A stretch of DNA of 64,000 bases, from contig CM074185.1 of the NCBI GenBank assembly GCA_037179385.1, forward strand, positions 12,222,866 to 12,286,865, written 5' to 3'. Shown here piece after piece: positions 1-11,370 of the stretch. This DNA is from Holothuria scabra. Its lineage: Eukaryota > Echinodermata > Holothuroidea > Aspidochirotida > Holothuriidae. How positions within the stretch are numbered: the stretch's first letter is position 1; every line of letters starts with the position of its first letter. The translations under genes and the position numbers were made by a program. Under the pieces are notes generated by a model. It was given only the letters and a program-made list of their open reading frames with translations, was not told the origin of the DNA and did no database searches.

Positions 1-554
1 GTTGCCACTGTATTGTATCGGTTGTATCCTTAGTTAGGGTAAGGAATTGTGTGAGGTATTAGGGCTAACGTTAGCCAGTTATGGAATTTTCATGTTAAAC
101 AGTGTGCATCGCCCCAAATCGTTGCTCGTATAATTTTTTTTATGAAGTACGGTTAAATATCTTTAGCATTTACAACGTAGCGTAGGAATATCCTGTGAAA
201 ATGAGACGTGGACAATTTGAATCCATGTTTGGATCAACTTTTGGTATACATACACAATTTTCGTATGGGACTTGTTGAGTACCCTTTAAATAAAAAGACG
301 CCCAATAATATTGGATTTCCTAAACACACAATCATCTCAAAGCTTTGTCCGTCAAAAAATGGTAAGAACTTTCAAAAAAGTACTAACTGAAGGACGGTTC
401 TAGAGGTAAATTAGCGGCTACAGCCCCCCCCCCCTCCAAAAAATGAAAAATAAGAGAAATAGTCGTGAGTTTCATGATCCCCGTGAAACCTGCACCAACG
501 TACACTTGCGCACTTCAATCTCCTGGATAGGTTTGTTCAATTCGCGTGACAATT

Positions 555-586
<32 letters not shown>

Positions 587-650
587 CTGCTTAATTCTAC
601 AGGGCGTGCAACATAAGGCTTTCTTTAAAGGCAGTTTCTCGCTCTTTATG
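1..650. other. Intergenic, nothing recognised
   Basis: No coding region or named repeat is supported here. The stretch holds a C-rich run near 425 and a pure T run of about 37 bases at 551-586. The T run could be the tail of an old minus-strand retroposon, but no body could be recognised beside it. Confidence 0.5.
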
Positions 651-654
651 CAAT

Positions 655-870
655 TTTTCTCCTTGTGTGCCAAACTGTTCATTGGTGCAGCTTTTTGATT
701 GACATTGACAATGTCATGAGAGTGCTTTGATTACACAGTAGGACGTTACATGCTCACTTCAGAAGGCAATTTGCCAGGATTTTGTATGGTTGAGGATGAG
801 TTTTAGACAACTGCGGGAAAGACTAGAATGTAGTAGGTTGGGAAAATTTGATTTGTCGCTGGCATGATGA
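655..870 (+). repeat. Diverged copy of the CTCTCACCCCAAAC MITE family
   Basis: This stretch shares word order with the better copies at 3988, 27797, 55462 and 61945. It has a 'tgattgaca' block, then 'gagagtg...ttgattacaca', then 'ggatgag..ttttagaca'. The terminal CTCTCACC motif is eroded. It is an old, inactive copy recognised only by comparison inside this window. Confidence 0.45.
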
Positions 871-1009
871 ATAACAGCCTTTAATATGAAAGCCTTTTTA
901 AAGCGCAAAGCAAAAACTACTAGTAACATTTAAGTAATGTTTCCAGATGAAATGTCTTCAATATTTATATCAAACAAATTGATTTTCAAGTTCACACCTT
1001 ATTCGTAGA

Positions 1010-1100
1010 TGGGAAATGCATTCTATCTAGCTTAGCAGCGTCAAATATGACGCATTATGTGTCATATCTGACGCTACTAAGCTAGAAAATGCCTTTCCTA
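1010..1100. repeat. Long imperfect hairpin (foldback)
   Basis: The core 1026-1086 is an inverted repeat: TCTAGCTTAG with AGCGTCA and ATATGAC on the left is mirrored by GTCATAT, TGACGCT and CTAAGCTAGA on the right, around a short loop (attatgt). Weaker pairing extends outward (gggaaatgcattc against gaaaatgcctttcc). It could be a tiny MITE or a miRNA-like stem. No target-site duplication was seen. Confidence 0.6.
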
Positions 1101-1306
1101 TTGTAAGAGTAGGCCGAGTTCAAAAGAGATACATATACTAGATAAATGCTTGCCCAGTTTCTGCCGCAAAGTAAGGGCGCTTTTCCACTTATGGCAGTTT
1201 CCGTAGCGACTACGAACTAATATTGTAATTACACATGTGTTCAAAGAGCAAGGTACCCAGAAAACGATCAAACCGACCTTATGCATTGACGACACACTGA
1301 CGTATT

Positions 1307-2104
1307 CATGGGCGTCCGGAAGGGGGGCAAGGGGGGGCACTTGCCCCCCCCCCCTGGAAAATCAAACTTGTGAAAAAATTAATTAAAAATTAAAATAAAA
1401 AAAAAATTAAAAATAGATCATCAAATATCTTCACTCACAGCGTCAGTTTCTACTGAAATATGCGGACATTTGACCAGGAACAGCAAAAGAGAAGATGGTA
1501 TGCTGAATAGTGAAATCGTAATTTGGGGACCATCATTCGTGATATCTATTGGAAATTTGTAATTGTAAAAACTATGCCAAAATTGTACTAGTTGTCAAGT
1601 ATGTAGTGTGCATATGGCATCCGACTATTGATGAATGCGTTGGTCTTGGTTTGGTCTCATGCTGATCTCAAGTGGCGACGCGCGGATGTAACTGGGATAT
1701 ACAAGGTGAATATGGGGGGGGGGGGGGGGTGTGGGGGTGATTCATAATTGGGTAACAGATGTAGGCCTATATAGGCTGTTTGACAGTTGTAAGTTTTATC
1801 GTGCTCAGGCGTGCGAGGCCGTGACCGAGAGGCAGATTTACCTTTAACAACTTTTTTAGATTGAAAATTCTAAAAATCTAAAAATTACAGACATGAAATT
1901 CCTGTTTCAGGGCTGGGTACATGCAGCTTATAACACTCGCCAAGTGTCGTTTCCGGCCATCTGGAGGGTTTGTAAGACCCAAAATTTTCTTGTACGCTCC
2001 GCGCCAACCGATGGTGGCGCTCCGCTTAGATAGTGTACACAATTCAATCATCCATGAATGACCTTGCCCCCCCCCCCTTGTAAAAATTTCTGCGGACGCC
2101 CATG
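1307..2104. mobile_element. Non-autonomous hAT-like DNA transposon, 798 bp
   Basis: The element has terminal inverted repeats CATGGGCGTCCG (left) and CGGACGCCCATG (right). It is flanked by a perfect 8-bp direct duplication, GACGTATT, at 1299-1306 and 2105-2112. An 8-bp duplication is characteristic of the hAT superfamily. There is no transposase reading frame. The interior (about 1940-2030) carries the 'gcgccaaccgatggtggcgctccgc' type block, found at many other places in the window. C-runs beside both ends look like the usual G/C-rich subterminal tracts. The superfamily call rests on duplication length and end structure only. Confidence 0.8.
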
Positions 2105-2113
2105 GACGTATTC

Positions 2114-3415
2114 CTTGGGAGGAAAACAGTGGAACACGTGGCCACCCGCACAAAAATTCGCACTGCACGTGTAGCAGACTATGCGCGTATTCGACTGGTT
2201 GACAAATCAGCTGTCTGCATTTGTCGGTGTTGGCTTGTTTTGCTCCCACAGGAGTGTGAACTTTTGCTCTGTGTCATCATATGCTTAAGGTCTATACTGG
2301 TAGTGCCCGGGGCCACGTAATAATAATTGCCTGGGCATGGCTCCATCCCCAGAAGTGGGGAAACTTGTTCACCATTTGCGAGGGCGCAAAGAGACCGCGC
2401 TTGCGCCCGAAGGGGGTCCCTCCCACACTGAGAAACGTGTTTTTCACTACATTGTCATGAAAATTTGTGATTTGGTGCACATTTTATACGGTACTATGAA
2501 TGCATAAACAAGCATATTATTATATATTTTATGATTTTTTTTTTGTAGCAATAACCGCATAGAAATTAACTACACACATATTGCTGGCAAATAATTTATC
2601 ATCCTACAAGTAAACAGAATCAAACAACAGTTTCGAACAAGTGTAAGGTGTTGCTCTTGTACATGTAGGGCTTCCGTTAGATACCATTTGTGCATGATAT
2701 GGTAGGCCCTACAACTTGTCCCCTTCGGTAGAGTTGGCAAGTATGCCAACCTATCACTTTAGGCCACGATTTTTCTCACGCCAGTTGCCAACCAAATGGG
2801 TTGGCGACTTAAATCATAAAATGCCCCCATCAATTGAAATGGCACTTCCCAGGCCTACTTACTGCATATAAATAGGAGAAACATTAGGGTATTGTTACGA
2901 AGCTTACAAATACCAGAATTTCTTACAATTTTTGAAAACGTGGAGGGACTTTTTGGAGATTTCCTCCTTTCAAAAAAGTGAGGACACGTCTCCCGCCCCA
3001 CTCATTATCCACGTCAATGAATAATTCTTCTTCAAACATCTCTGGGAGTTTAATATTCAACGTTCACGTATAGAAAGTGCGTTTTGTGGTTCTGCAGCAT
3101 CTGTTACAATTATTGCACATCCAGTTTTTAGAAAGTTACTGAAGCTCTGCAACGTTAATTGGCCGCCTATAAGGGTGTAGATAACAACAACAGTCTGCAA
3201 CTTCTCCAAAAAGCTTGAAACATTTGATTATTTCCATTTCGGTCCAGTATACCGTAGCTAGGAAAGTTCTTGATAGGTGGCTGAGAAAGGGCTGCATATT
3301 TTTGTAGGGGTGCTGAAGTCTAAAAGTCTGGCGCAACCAGTCCACTTTCTAAACGGAAACCAGAGTCCAAACACACCTTGTACAAATACTTTCGAGGCCT
3401 AAACTATAATATTCC
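2114..3415. other. Intergenic, no gene recognised
   Basis: The stretch is mixed-composition sequence with no supported coding exon. The short open frames are explained by chance and lack family motifs. No clear transposon end was found between 2114 and the tandem repeat at 3420. Confidence 0.4.
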
Positions 3416-3419
3416 TGAA

Positions 3420-3545
3420 GACTACCGTGGTGCAAGTCAAGACTACCGTGGTGCAAGTCAAGACTACCGTGGTGCAAGTCAAGACTACCGTGGTGCAAGT
3501 CAAGACTACTGTGGTGCACGTCAAGACTACCGTGGTGCAAGTCAA
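3420..3545. repeat. Tandem repeat, 21-bp unit x 6
   Basis: There are six head-to-tail copies of GACTACCGTGGTGCAAGTCAA. Units 1-4 and 6 are identical or nearly so, and unit 5 carries substitutions (ctgtggtgcacg). Because 21 is a multiple of three, several frames stay open across it, giving DYRGASQ on the plus strand and LHHGSLD on the minus strand. Those peptides are by-products of the period. It is a minisatellite unless expression data show otherwise. Confidence 0.9.
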
Positions 3546-3987
3546 GGAAGGAGAACACAGTTTATGGTCACTTCCATCCCCCCGACCAACTAGAAATGAA
3601 TTTCAGTCTGCCGTGGACCTACAAACCTACTGAGTTTATTTGTAGTAAATGAGTAAATGACACTAAATCCCTGATTAAGTGTTTTCATTATATTTCCTTT
3701 TGGGTATTGGTTTATTTCATATAGATTTTCTTTTTTTTGGGGGGGGGGGGGGAGGGTCAATTTCCAGTGGATTAGTGGGAGTCATGTTCACTGACATAAA
3801 TGTGCATGTGAAAATCAATTGTAATCATGATCTGCTAGTAGCCGAAATTGTAGCTTGGGATAAAACATCCCCCCCCCCCTTGCGTGTTCCACGATAGCAT
3901 AGAAACCCCAAAGATAGTTTTAACTCGACGCAGACGAAGACTACTGCAAAAGAAATCATAAGTAGTTACATGTGATACTTGAAGGCT

Positions 3988-4225
3988 AATACTCTCACCC
4001 CAAACTACAATTTTTTGTAGTAGTACACAGAAATTCTCAATTGGCATAGCTCTTTGATTGACAACAAGTAGCACAAAATATACTGTACTGAGAGTGTTTG
4101 ATTACACATTGGGACCTTGTATACTCACCTGATGCAGTAAAGTATATTCTGCATGATATGGGCGAGGTTTAGGCTTTTAATTATTGGAGTGTCCAGGACT
4201 AAAGAAACCAATCGTTTATAACTGA
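3988..4225 (+). repeat. CTCTCACCCCAAAC MITE family, partial copy
   Basis: It begins with CTCTCACCCCAAACTACAA and continues through 'tctcaattggcatagctctttgattgaca' and 'gtactgagagtgtttgattacaca'. This matches copies at 27797, 55462 and 61945 block for block. The 3' inverted end is lost or degraded after about 4140. Confidence 0.6.
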
Positions 4226-5030
4226 AATTACGTGTTCAAAGTGAGGCAGGTGGGATTTATGCTGGAATTTTATGATTTTTAGCGAACAGGTGTTTGTGCC
4301 TGAAATCTGTCGATAATCAAGCTCGTGTACGAACCGTTGATATGATTTTAAATGCAATCTCTAAACCGGCATTTTAATCACAAAAATGAAATAAAACGGG
4401 TATTTATTTATTTATATGAAATAAGTATTTATATATTTCAGTGAAGTCTTACACATTATAGTATCGGCCTCAGTCGGCACCGGGTTTTCAAAAATTTGAG
4501 GGCACAAATGAAGGGAGAAGGAAAATTATGGGGAAACATTTTCGTCCGTAGCGCGAAACCAAGCGCAAATGTTTGTGGGTGGGGTCTGCCTTAGGGCCCC
4601 TAATGGGATAAGGGGTAAAGCCCTTCGTTGCTGCCGAGGGCGACGCTCTCTCAAGCCGGTTTTGGGGTGTCTTGGGAAGAAAAATTTGCCCTCACAATAG
4701 ATATGTTTTTCTTCAACATTTGGGTTTTTTTTCGAAGGTATCCTGTTGGGTTCCATTATAGGAAAATCCCGGTTGGGGTTCAGGAGACAAGCCCCAGAAG
4801 GTCTGAATTTTTAGTATAGCTTTAAGTGGAAAGTTACTTCTCTTAATAGTTAAATTAGGTTAAAGATTAGGGGCATCGAGGCAAAGGCTCTTACTGGGAG
4901 AAAATTACGTCTCTTTATAGGTAAATTAGGTTAAAGATTGGGGCATCGGGACAAGGCTCTGACTGGGATAATACGAGGTACTTGCGTCCTGGTGCTGTCA
5001 CTGGTTGACAGCCACACATGGTACGCAGAC

Positions 5031-5031
<1 letters not shown>
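4226..5031. other. Intergenic, short direct repeat before the TTC tract
   Basis: No gene is recognised. A short segment is repeated in tandem near 4850-4965: 'aggttaaagattaggggcatcg' recurs as 'aggttaaagattggggcatcgg', with related text around both. The (TTC)n tract follows directly. Confidence 0.4.
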
Positions 5032-5061
<30 letters not shown>

Positions 5062-6049
5062 CTTCTTCTTCTTCTTCTTCTTCTTCTTCTTCTTCTTCTT
5101 CTTCTTCTTCTTCTTCTTCTTCTTCTTCTTCTTCTTCTTCTTCTTCTTCTTCTTCTTCTTCTTCTTCTTCTTCTTCTTCTTCTTCTTCTTCTTCTTCTTC
5201 TTCTTCTTCTTCTTCTTCTTCTTCTTCTTCTTCTTCTTCTTCTTCTTCTTCTTCTTCTTCTTCTTCTTCTTCTTCTTCTTCTTCTTCTTCTTCTTCTTCT
5301 TCTTCTTCTTCTTCTTCTTCTTCTTCTTCTTCTTCTTCTTCTTCTTCTTCTTCTTCTTCTTCTTCTTCTTCTTCTTCTTCTTCTTCTTCTTCTTCTTCTT
5401 CTTCTTCTTCTTCTTCTTCTTCTTCTTCTTCTTCTTCTTCTTCTTCTTCTTCTTCTTCTTCTTCTTCTTCTTCTTCTTCTTCTTCTTCTTCTTCTTCTTC
5501 TTCTTCTTCTTCTTCTTCTTCTTCTTCTTCTTCTTCTTCTTCTTCTTCTTCTTCTTCTTCTTCTTCTTCTTCTTCTTCTTCTTCTTCTTCTTCTTCTTCT
5601 TCTTCTTCTTCTTCTTCTTCTTCTTCTTCTTCTTCTTCTTCTTCTTCTTCTTCTTCTTCTTCTTCTTCTTCTTCTTCTTCTTCTTCTTCTTCTTCTTCTT
5701 CTTCTTCTTCTTCTTCTTCTTCTTCTTCTTCTTCTTCTTCTTCTTCTTCTTCTTCTTCTTCTTCTTCTTCTTCTTCTTCTTCTTCTTCTTCTTCTTCTTC
5801 TTCTTCTTCTTCTTCTTCTTCTTCTTCTTCTTCTTCTTCTTCTTCTTCTTCTTCTTCTTCTTCTTCTTCTTCTTCTTCTTCTTCTTCTTCTTCTTCTTCT
5901 TCTTCTTCTTCTTCTTCTTCTTCTTCTTCTTCTTCTTCTTCTTCTTCTTCTTCTTCTTCTTCTTCTTCTTCTTCTTCTTCTTCTTCTTCTTCTTCTTCTT
6001 CTTCTTCTTCTTCTTCTTCTTCTTCTTCTTCTTCTTCTTCTTCTTCTTC
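5032..6049. repeat. (TTC)n / (GAA)n microsatellite, about 1,018 bp
   Basis: This is an uninterrupted CTT/TTC trinucleotide run of about 339 units with no visible variant base. All reading frames through it are open, giving poly-S, poly-L and poly-F on one strand and poly-E, poly-K and poly-R on the other. Those frames should not be annotated as proteins. Long pure GAA/TTC tracts are known to adopt triplex structures and to be unstable in length, so the exact size in an assembly may not be reliable. Confidence 0.97.
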
Positions 6050-8939
6050 AAATAAACATTCAAAAATCATCCCCCTGGTATCTAAACATATAATGTACAC
6101 GAAACAATGGAAGGGGGAATATTATGTTAAATGATAGCGGTAGCGAAATGTGCACAAAATGTGCCCCGATCATCCAAGACGCACACATTGTCCCTTTTCG
6201 TAGTCGCAAAATCATTGAGTGTCCCAGTGCAAAAGAAAAAAAAAACAATTGAGGGACCGTCCTTTAGTCTCTGATTCAACGTCGATTGCCTTCACTTTAC
6301 TAAGGGTGTCTGTCGGGTCGCAGATTTGTGAGGAGAAAGGTATCATCAGTGGTTCACACATATCAACAAAAATAATTACAATGGACAGAGTACCGAGTAT
6401 AAACTGAATGCTATGCGGTAGGCTATAATTATAAAATGTTCTTCTAACACATGCCAATACAAATACATTTGCCTCACTTGATGGCCAGTAGCTAAACAAT
6501 TGACTCTTAGTACCAAACAATATACATTCACTTATACAAGCTGCATTTACGCGAAGGCCCAAACTGTGTCCAATATCTAAGTCGCAAAAGCTAAAGCAAA
6601 TGTTTCTATCGATGAAAATACCAAACCCACAGGGTCCAAGGTGAAATAGAGCTGAACCGGAACGTTAAGTTGAGAAACACATACAGAGGCACACTTCACA
6701 ATTTTGGATACATCGCCTCAGTAAAATACTGATGTTATGCGATGTTACGTTTATATGTTCCCGGCAGCCACGCTAGAAACGTTTGAGTGTGACCACTTGA
6801 ACAAATCGTGGTTGGCCGTCCGTTTTTACGAGCGAACGCAAAGTATAGTAGCCGCTTTATGGACTCGTTGCAGTGTTTTGTTTTTGTGCCTTGTTGTTTT
6901 TGTTACTTTGAAAGTGTTTGTAAATTAAAAGGCGTTAACCATGAGAAGAGATGATTTATCTGGTTTCATTACACGTTGAGGCATATTAATTGAAGGATAT
7001 TTCAATTGCATGGTTCTTCGAACGACTGTATGGGGTTCTCAGAAGCCGTTTCTATAGTTTTTGTCAACTGCCGTTCTTTATGGTATGGTCGTTACCCTTC
7101 CTTTTTGCAGTTTGAAACATCCGAGCAATCTGTTGACGTTAAATTTTAGGCGTTGTAATAAGACAAACATTGAACGGGTGATTTCTTTTCATAATCAAGC
7201 AACTTATAACTGTAACAAGAGCGACAAACTAAAGTTATATTTTATTTTGTTCAGAATTGAAGACAGACACAGAGGGTTAGGAAGAGAGAACGGATAAGAT
7301 AACGTAGTCTCCCGAATGCGAAAATTGCGCAATATTAACTGCGTAGTTTTCTTCTGACCTAGACGTTTCAACTGAAACATGAATCGCCCTTACCACTAGG
7401 CGCTTGCTCTGCCGGTTACCATATGACTAGCCGAACGACATATGATCCACTTGATGATATCAAATGCTACCGTGGCTTGAAAAAGCCATTTCGAGATTTT
7501 GATGCGTTTCAGTGGAAAGTCAAACGTGCCATGCACAGGGCTATATATTATATTCTTGACCGCATCTAAATAACTTAGTTAACCTCAACCCAAGTTTTTG
7601 TTCTGCATTTTGTAAATATTCTCACATTAGATTTTTTTTAATGGTAGCTGTGCTTGGCGGCATGGCATAATTAGATTTAGCAATCTTGTAAGACAAATTT
7701 AAAACGGTACTGTATGGGAAAAAACCTACTAGCAGTGCGCACTTATCCAACAAAAGAAAGAGGAGGCGGGTGAGAAATTTTATACTGTTTATTTTGTTGA
7801 CAATTATAGTGTGAATTGGAAGAGAGAATCTCCGATCGCGGAAGTAGGTAGTACCTCCATGCTCTGATGAGGGAGCACCAAAATAAAAGACTGCGTAGTT
7901 ATTTCTCTCTACCTTTAAACCTCATTAGCCAAGATGATGATTCCTAAGATACTTCTCTTCTGATCTGGAAGTACATGCTTCAACTGTTGGTGATCATGCG
8001 ATGCATTCACATACAGGTGATCTTGTTGGACTGCCGAACTGTAATAAGCACTGCCATCGAACAATACTGAGAACACTAAGTGAGGTTGAAAAAAAATGAA
8101 GCTGTCATTCATGAGGAAATTTTTATATTTTGAACTTCCAATAAATATGCGTGAAATTCTGACAGTTTCGGACACGGCCGGAAATTATTAATAAAACAAT
8201 TCTTCTGCAATCTAAACACGTCTATTTTCTAGATAACATCATCCACTACCTGTTTTGCAGTAGTCATTTTTAACATCATTATATACGTACCACTCATACT
8301 TTTCTAAAATTCGACCTTGTAGCATAAACATTTTTATTTCCCTCTCTTTCCATAACTAATGTTTCACCTGTATAAATTTTCAACACTGATATCCTTTTCT
8401 GAAATGAGCAAACCTCCTCATCATTACAAATTCACAATCTAATACCTGTTACTCGTATCGGGGAGTTGCTAAAATTAAGCAAATCTCTGTTAATATCACT
8501 AAAACCCAAGAAGAGCGATGGACGTTGCACCATTTAAAATGTTGAACGTTTGGATGAACAAACTATTCTTGAGCAACAAACAACTGAATTTCTGTTTGAA
8601 ACTTATTTCTTGAAAAGAAGGCTGCCATACTGCCTTTTTTTGATAATCTATCACCCTGTGTCAATAAATATTTGTTTTCAAAGGATGAATTTTTCTTGCA
8701 AAACAAACGCAATATTTCCCTTTAAGTTAATCACCCTTAAAAACGACTTTAATACCCTCAAACAACCTAAAACCCAGGAGTTTAAAGCGACCCTGGACCT
8801 CAAGCGATGGGGCCTCGTGCGTCGGAGCCGACGCCATGATTGAAGTCTAGCAGTGCCTCCGCATAACTGTTGTGCCCCGTGCCCACCCCCACAGAAAGAA
8901 AAGTCCGGCGACGCCACTGATTGGACAGTGGCTAAGTTC
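6050..8939. other. Intergenic, no gene recognised
   Basis: About 2.9 kb with no recognisable protein family, RNA gene or complete mobile element. Short open frames (for example minus 6212-6562 and 7915-8175) lack known motifs. The last part (about 8850-8904) ends in 'gacgccactg' and resembles the right end of the hAT-like element at 61041-61758. No matching left end or 8-bp duplication was found. Confidence 0.4.
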
Positions 8940-8945
8940 ATTGTG

Positions 8946-9015
8946 TGATTATTGAGTTAATGGAGTAAGAGTGCACTCAAGCCTAACTTAGTCACTCCAT
9001 TAACTCAACAATCAA
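8946..9015. repeat. Hairpin with 20-nt arms
   Basis: GATTATTGAGTTAATGGAGT on the left is matched at 19 of 20 positions by the reverse complement of ACTCCATTAACTCAACAATC on the right, across a loop of about 30 nt. It lies about 180 bp downstream of the stop codon of the minus-strand peptidase gene, so it could fold in that gene's 3' untranslated region. It could equally be a small foldback element. Confidence 0.7.
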
Positions 9016-9197
9016 CATAAAAGTAAAACACCAAATTTCAAGTTCAACAATAACTTTCTAGACAAACCGACATACTGGTATTTCAATCCAAATATTCTTT
9101 CTCAGAAGGTACACACACCTAAAATTTGAAATCCTCCCAAATATATTTGAAAGGGGGACCCCTTCCCATGCTTTTGAGAATATTGGCAGCATTAGTC

Positions 9198-11356
9198 TTA
9201 TCTATCATTGGAAGGTTTGCTCAGCGATGTTAAGTACATGTTCAATGCCAATATATTCCCCTCATCATCACTGCGAAATTCCCCGTGGCATTTGGGGCAT
9301 TTTGCATGCAATAGCTCTCCCGTAAACTCAGTTACCAGTGACGTCTTGCTACAAAGCGGACATTGGTATTCAGCACGTTGCAAGCCAACCAACCGTTTCA
9401 TCAATTTTTCCGCAACTTCACTTCCATGCTTGGCGTAATACTCTTTCTCGTTACTTTTTAGGTCAGTCTCTTTCCAGAAAACATCGATAAACTCCAACCC
9501 AAGGACTCCAGCCGTTTGTACTTTGAAGAATCCCAGATCGCCCCAGCCTGTTCCCCGGGAATTCATCAAACGCAGGCACTCACTATTGTAGCTCGTCAGA
9601 ACGACTGCGTGACCAAAGGTTCGGTCACTACCACGTCGTTTGAAAATATTGACTTCATCTTTGGTGAGAATGGAAGTTGGGTGGTCTCTGTAAAACCTTT
9701 CAAAATCGTTCCACTCAGCTTCAGTTAATTGAAACCTTGCTAACACGGGTCGTCCGGCCGTAACTGCCTGCAATGCACCTTTCACGTCCACTTTCTGACA
9801 TCTCAGACGGTACTGAGGACAAACCGCTTGGAGCACATCCAGCGTGTTTGCCCCGTGTCTACTGTAGCGCTCGATCAACTTGTCCAGTATCTCGTTGAAA
9901 TCGGGATAGCCACCTTCTCGTCCGAGAATCCGTTTCATTGACAAATGAAGCACTCTAGCTGAGGCATGTGCATAGCAAGTTCCACCTTCTTGCTCTGTTG
10001 GACAGAACTCGTCGACACTTTTGTTGATGTAAACGTCGAGGGAGACAGAAGCAAGAACGTCCGACAATGCATCTTGACAGCAAACTACGTTGCGAGCTAG
10101 ATCACAGGCCTCCCTGAGATGGTCAGGGTGATTGACATGCAAGAACAACTTTGTCTCGTTAATTTTTTCTTCATCATCAAATTTCCACCCCTGCTTAATG
10201 AAAATTGTGCGAGGCAACGACTGTGAAGGAATCGTTGAGCTTAATTCGAATAAAAACTTTGCCCCATCCTCCCATTCTGGATAAGCTTTACTGTGTAGCA
10301 CACGTGGCTTCACTTGACGTGACGTCGTAATAAAGCAACACACTACTGTTATATTTGCTTCCTTAAACTTGGAGGACAGACTGTATATATTCCCATTATC
10401 TGAAGGTGCTCCATCTGACACGATAAACAATAGTTTCTTATAGCTGCAGTAGGGCCATTTTGGAAAAAGCTCATTTGCCTGATTAAGTGACCCGAACAGA
10501 GGGGTCATACCATAAATAAATGGTGTTACACTTTTCTTTAGTTCTTTGATTCGGCTTTCAGTAAGTTCTTCCTCATCTACACATCCATGAATGATTTCGG
10601 ACGCTTTCTTTACGCTTAATACGGATGATTCGACACTGACAAGTTTTATCAGCTTATCTTTCGTTTTCTTTACAATTTCTGATATGTCCTCTTCTGTAGC
10701 TGTAGGAAACGAGGACCCTGCTACGGCAGATGTTACAGTTACACCGAATTTATAAGCCTTATTGGCACCCTTTGTCAACCCCGTTGAGGCCGATTTCACT
10801 AGATGTCCCCCTAATAATGGATTTGAAAAAAACCCGCAGAAGAATCTTCACCACTACATGGATCCCGAAAGGTCTCGGCAAACAGACGGTAAACAGTCGT
10901 TTACAAACCATTCCACAAAATTGTGGTCAGCATCAAGTTTTCTTAGAATCGAAGAAGCAAATTCAATAGAAACTTTTCTTGTAATGACGTCCTTCTTTGC
11001 CCATGATTTGACCGTGCTTGCCCCATTTCTTTCCAGTATATCTAGTATACGATCTATCGTTCTGCCAAACGTCATATGACGGTATTGATCAAAAGATCCA
11101 GCGTTCTTAAACTGCTCCAATGTATTGATTAAGTCAAATATTTCGTTGCTATAATCTGCTCCAACACCCACAGAAAACACAAGATTACTACCAGTCAAGT
11201 CATACTTGATCAGGTCATCAATGACACGAAATATTGAACGCACCCATTCCCCTCCTTCTTCATCAACACCGTCCCCAATATTTTGGTTCATGGAACCAGA
11301 CACGTCAAGGAGGATGCCAATTAATGTGTGTATCTCATCAGGCATTTTTATTCAAT
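9198..11356 (-). CDS. vWA domain - papain-like cysteine peptidase - zinc ribbon protein, with two internal stop codons
   Basis: One reading frame runs from ATG 11345 to TAA 9198 and is interrupted only by TAG-TGG-TGA at 10854-10848. The first part (163 codons) opens with the metal-ion site motif DVSGS (D14, S16, S18) of a von Willebrand A domain. The second part, numbered from the GTG at 10799, completes it with T99 (GMTPLFGS) and D129 (VSDG). A C1 (papain-like) peptidase follows, with Cys in QEGGTCYAHA (C275), His in TFGHAVV (H397) and Asn in LMNSRGTGWGD (N413). A C4 zinc ribbon (C480, C483, C501, C504) ends the protein. A pyrimidine-rich TTTTATTTTCAG acceptor ends at 11357, giving a short 5' leader before the ATG and implying an upstream non-coding exon. 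No simple in-frame GT-AG intron removes the stops. The copy is therefore either broken or spliced or decoded unusually. The function is inferred from domains; substrates are unknown. Confidence 0.8.
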
Positions 11357-11370
11357 CTGAAAATAAAATA
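11345..11370 (-). promoter_or_regulatory. Predicted 3' splice site before the vWA-peptidase ATG
   Basis: Read on the minus strand, a T-rich tract ends in CAG at 11357, eleven nucleotides before the ATG at 11345. This fits a metazoan acceptor and suggests that the coding region starts in exon 2. No matching donor could be assigned upstream. Confidence 0.55.

Noticed and set aside
3349..3633. Repetitive peptides (DYRGASQ, LHHGSLD, VVQVKTT) in three frames
   Set aside because: All frames stay open only because the 21-bp period is divisible by three. No start context, flanking domain or splice signal supports a protein.
4915..6134. Long open frames of poly-S, poly-L, poly-F, poly-E and poly-K
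   Set aside because: They are all translations of the pure (TTC)n/(GAA)n tract with short random flanks.
8850..8904. A complete hAT-like element ending at 8904
   Set aside because: The right end resembles that at 61758, but no matching left end or copy of ATTGGACA was found upstream.
10797..10799. GTG at 10799 as the start of a separate peptidase gene
   Set aside because: The frame continues upstream to the TGA at 10848, and the vWA motif set is split between both parts, so one ancestral gene is more likely than two.
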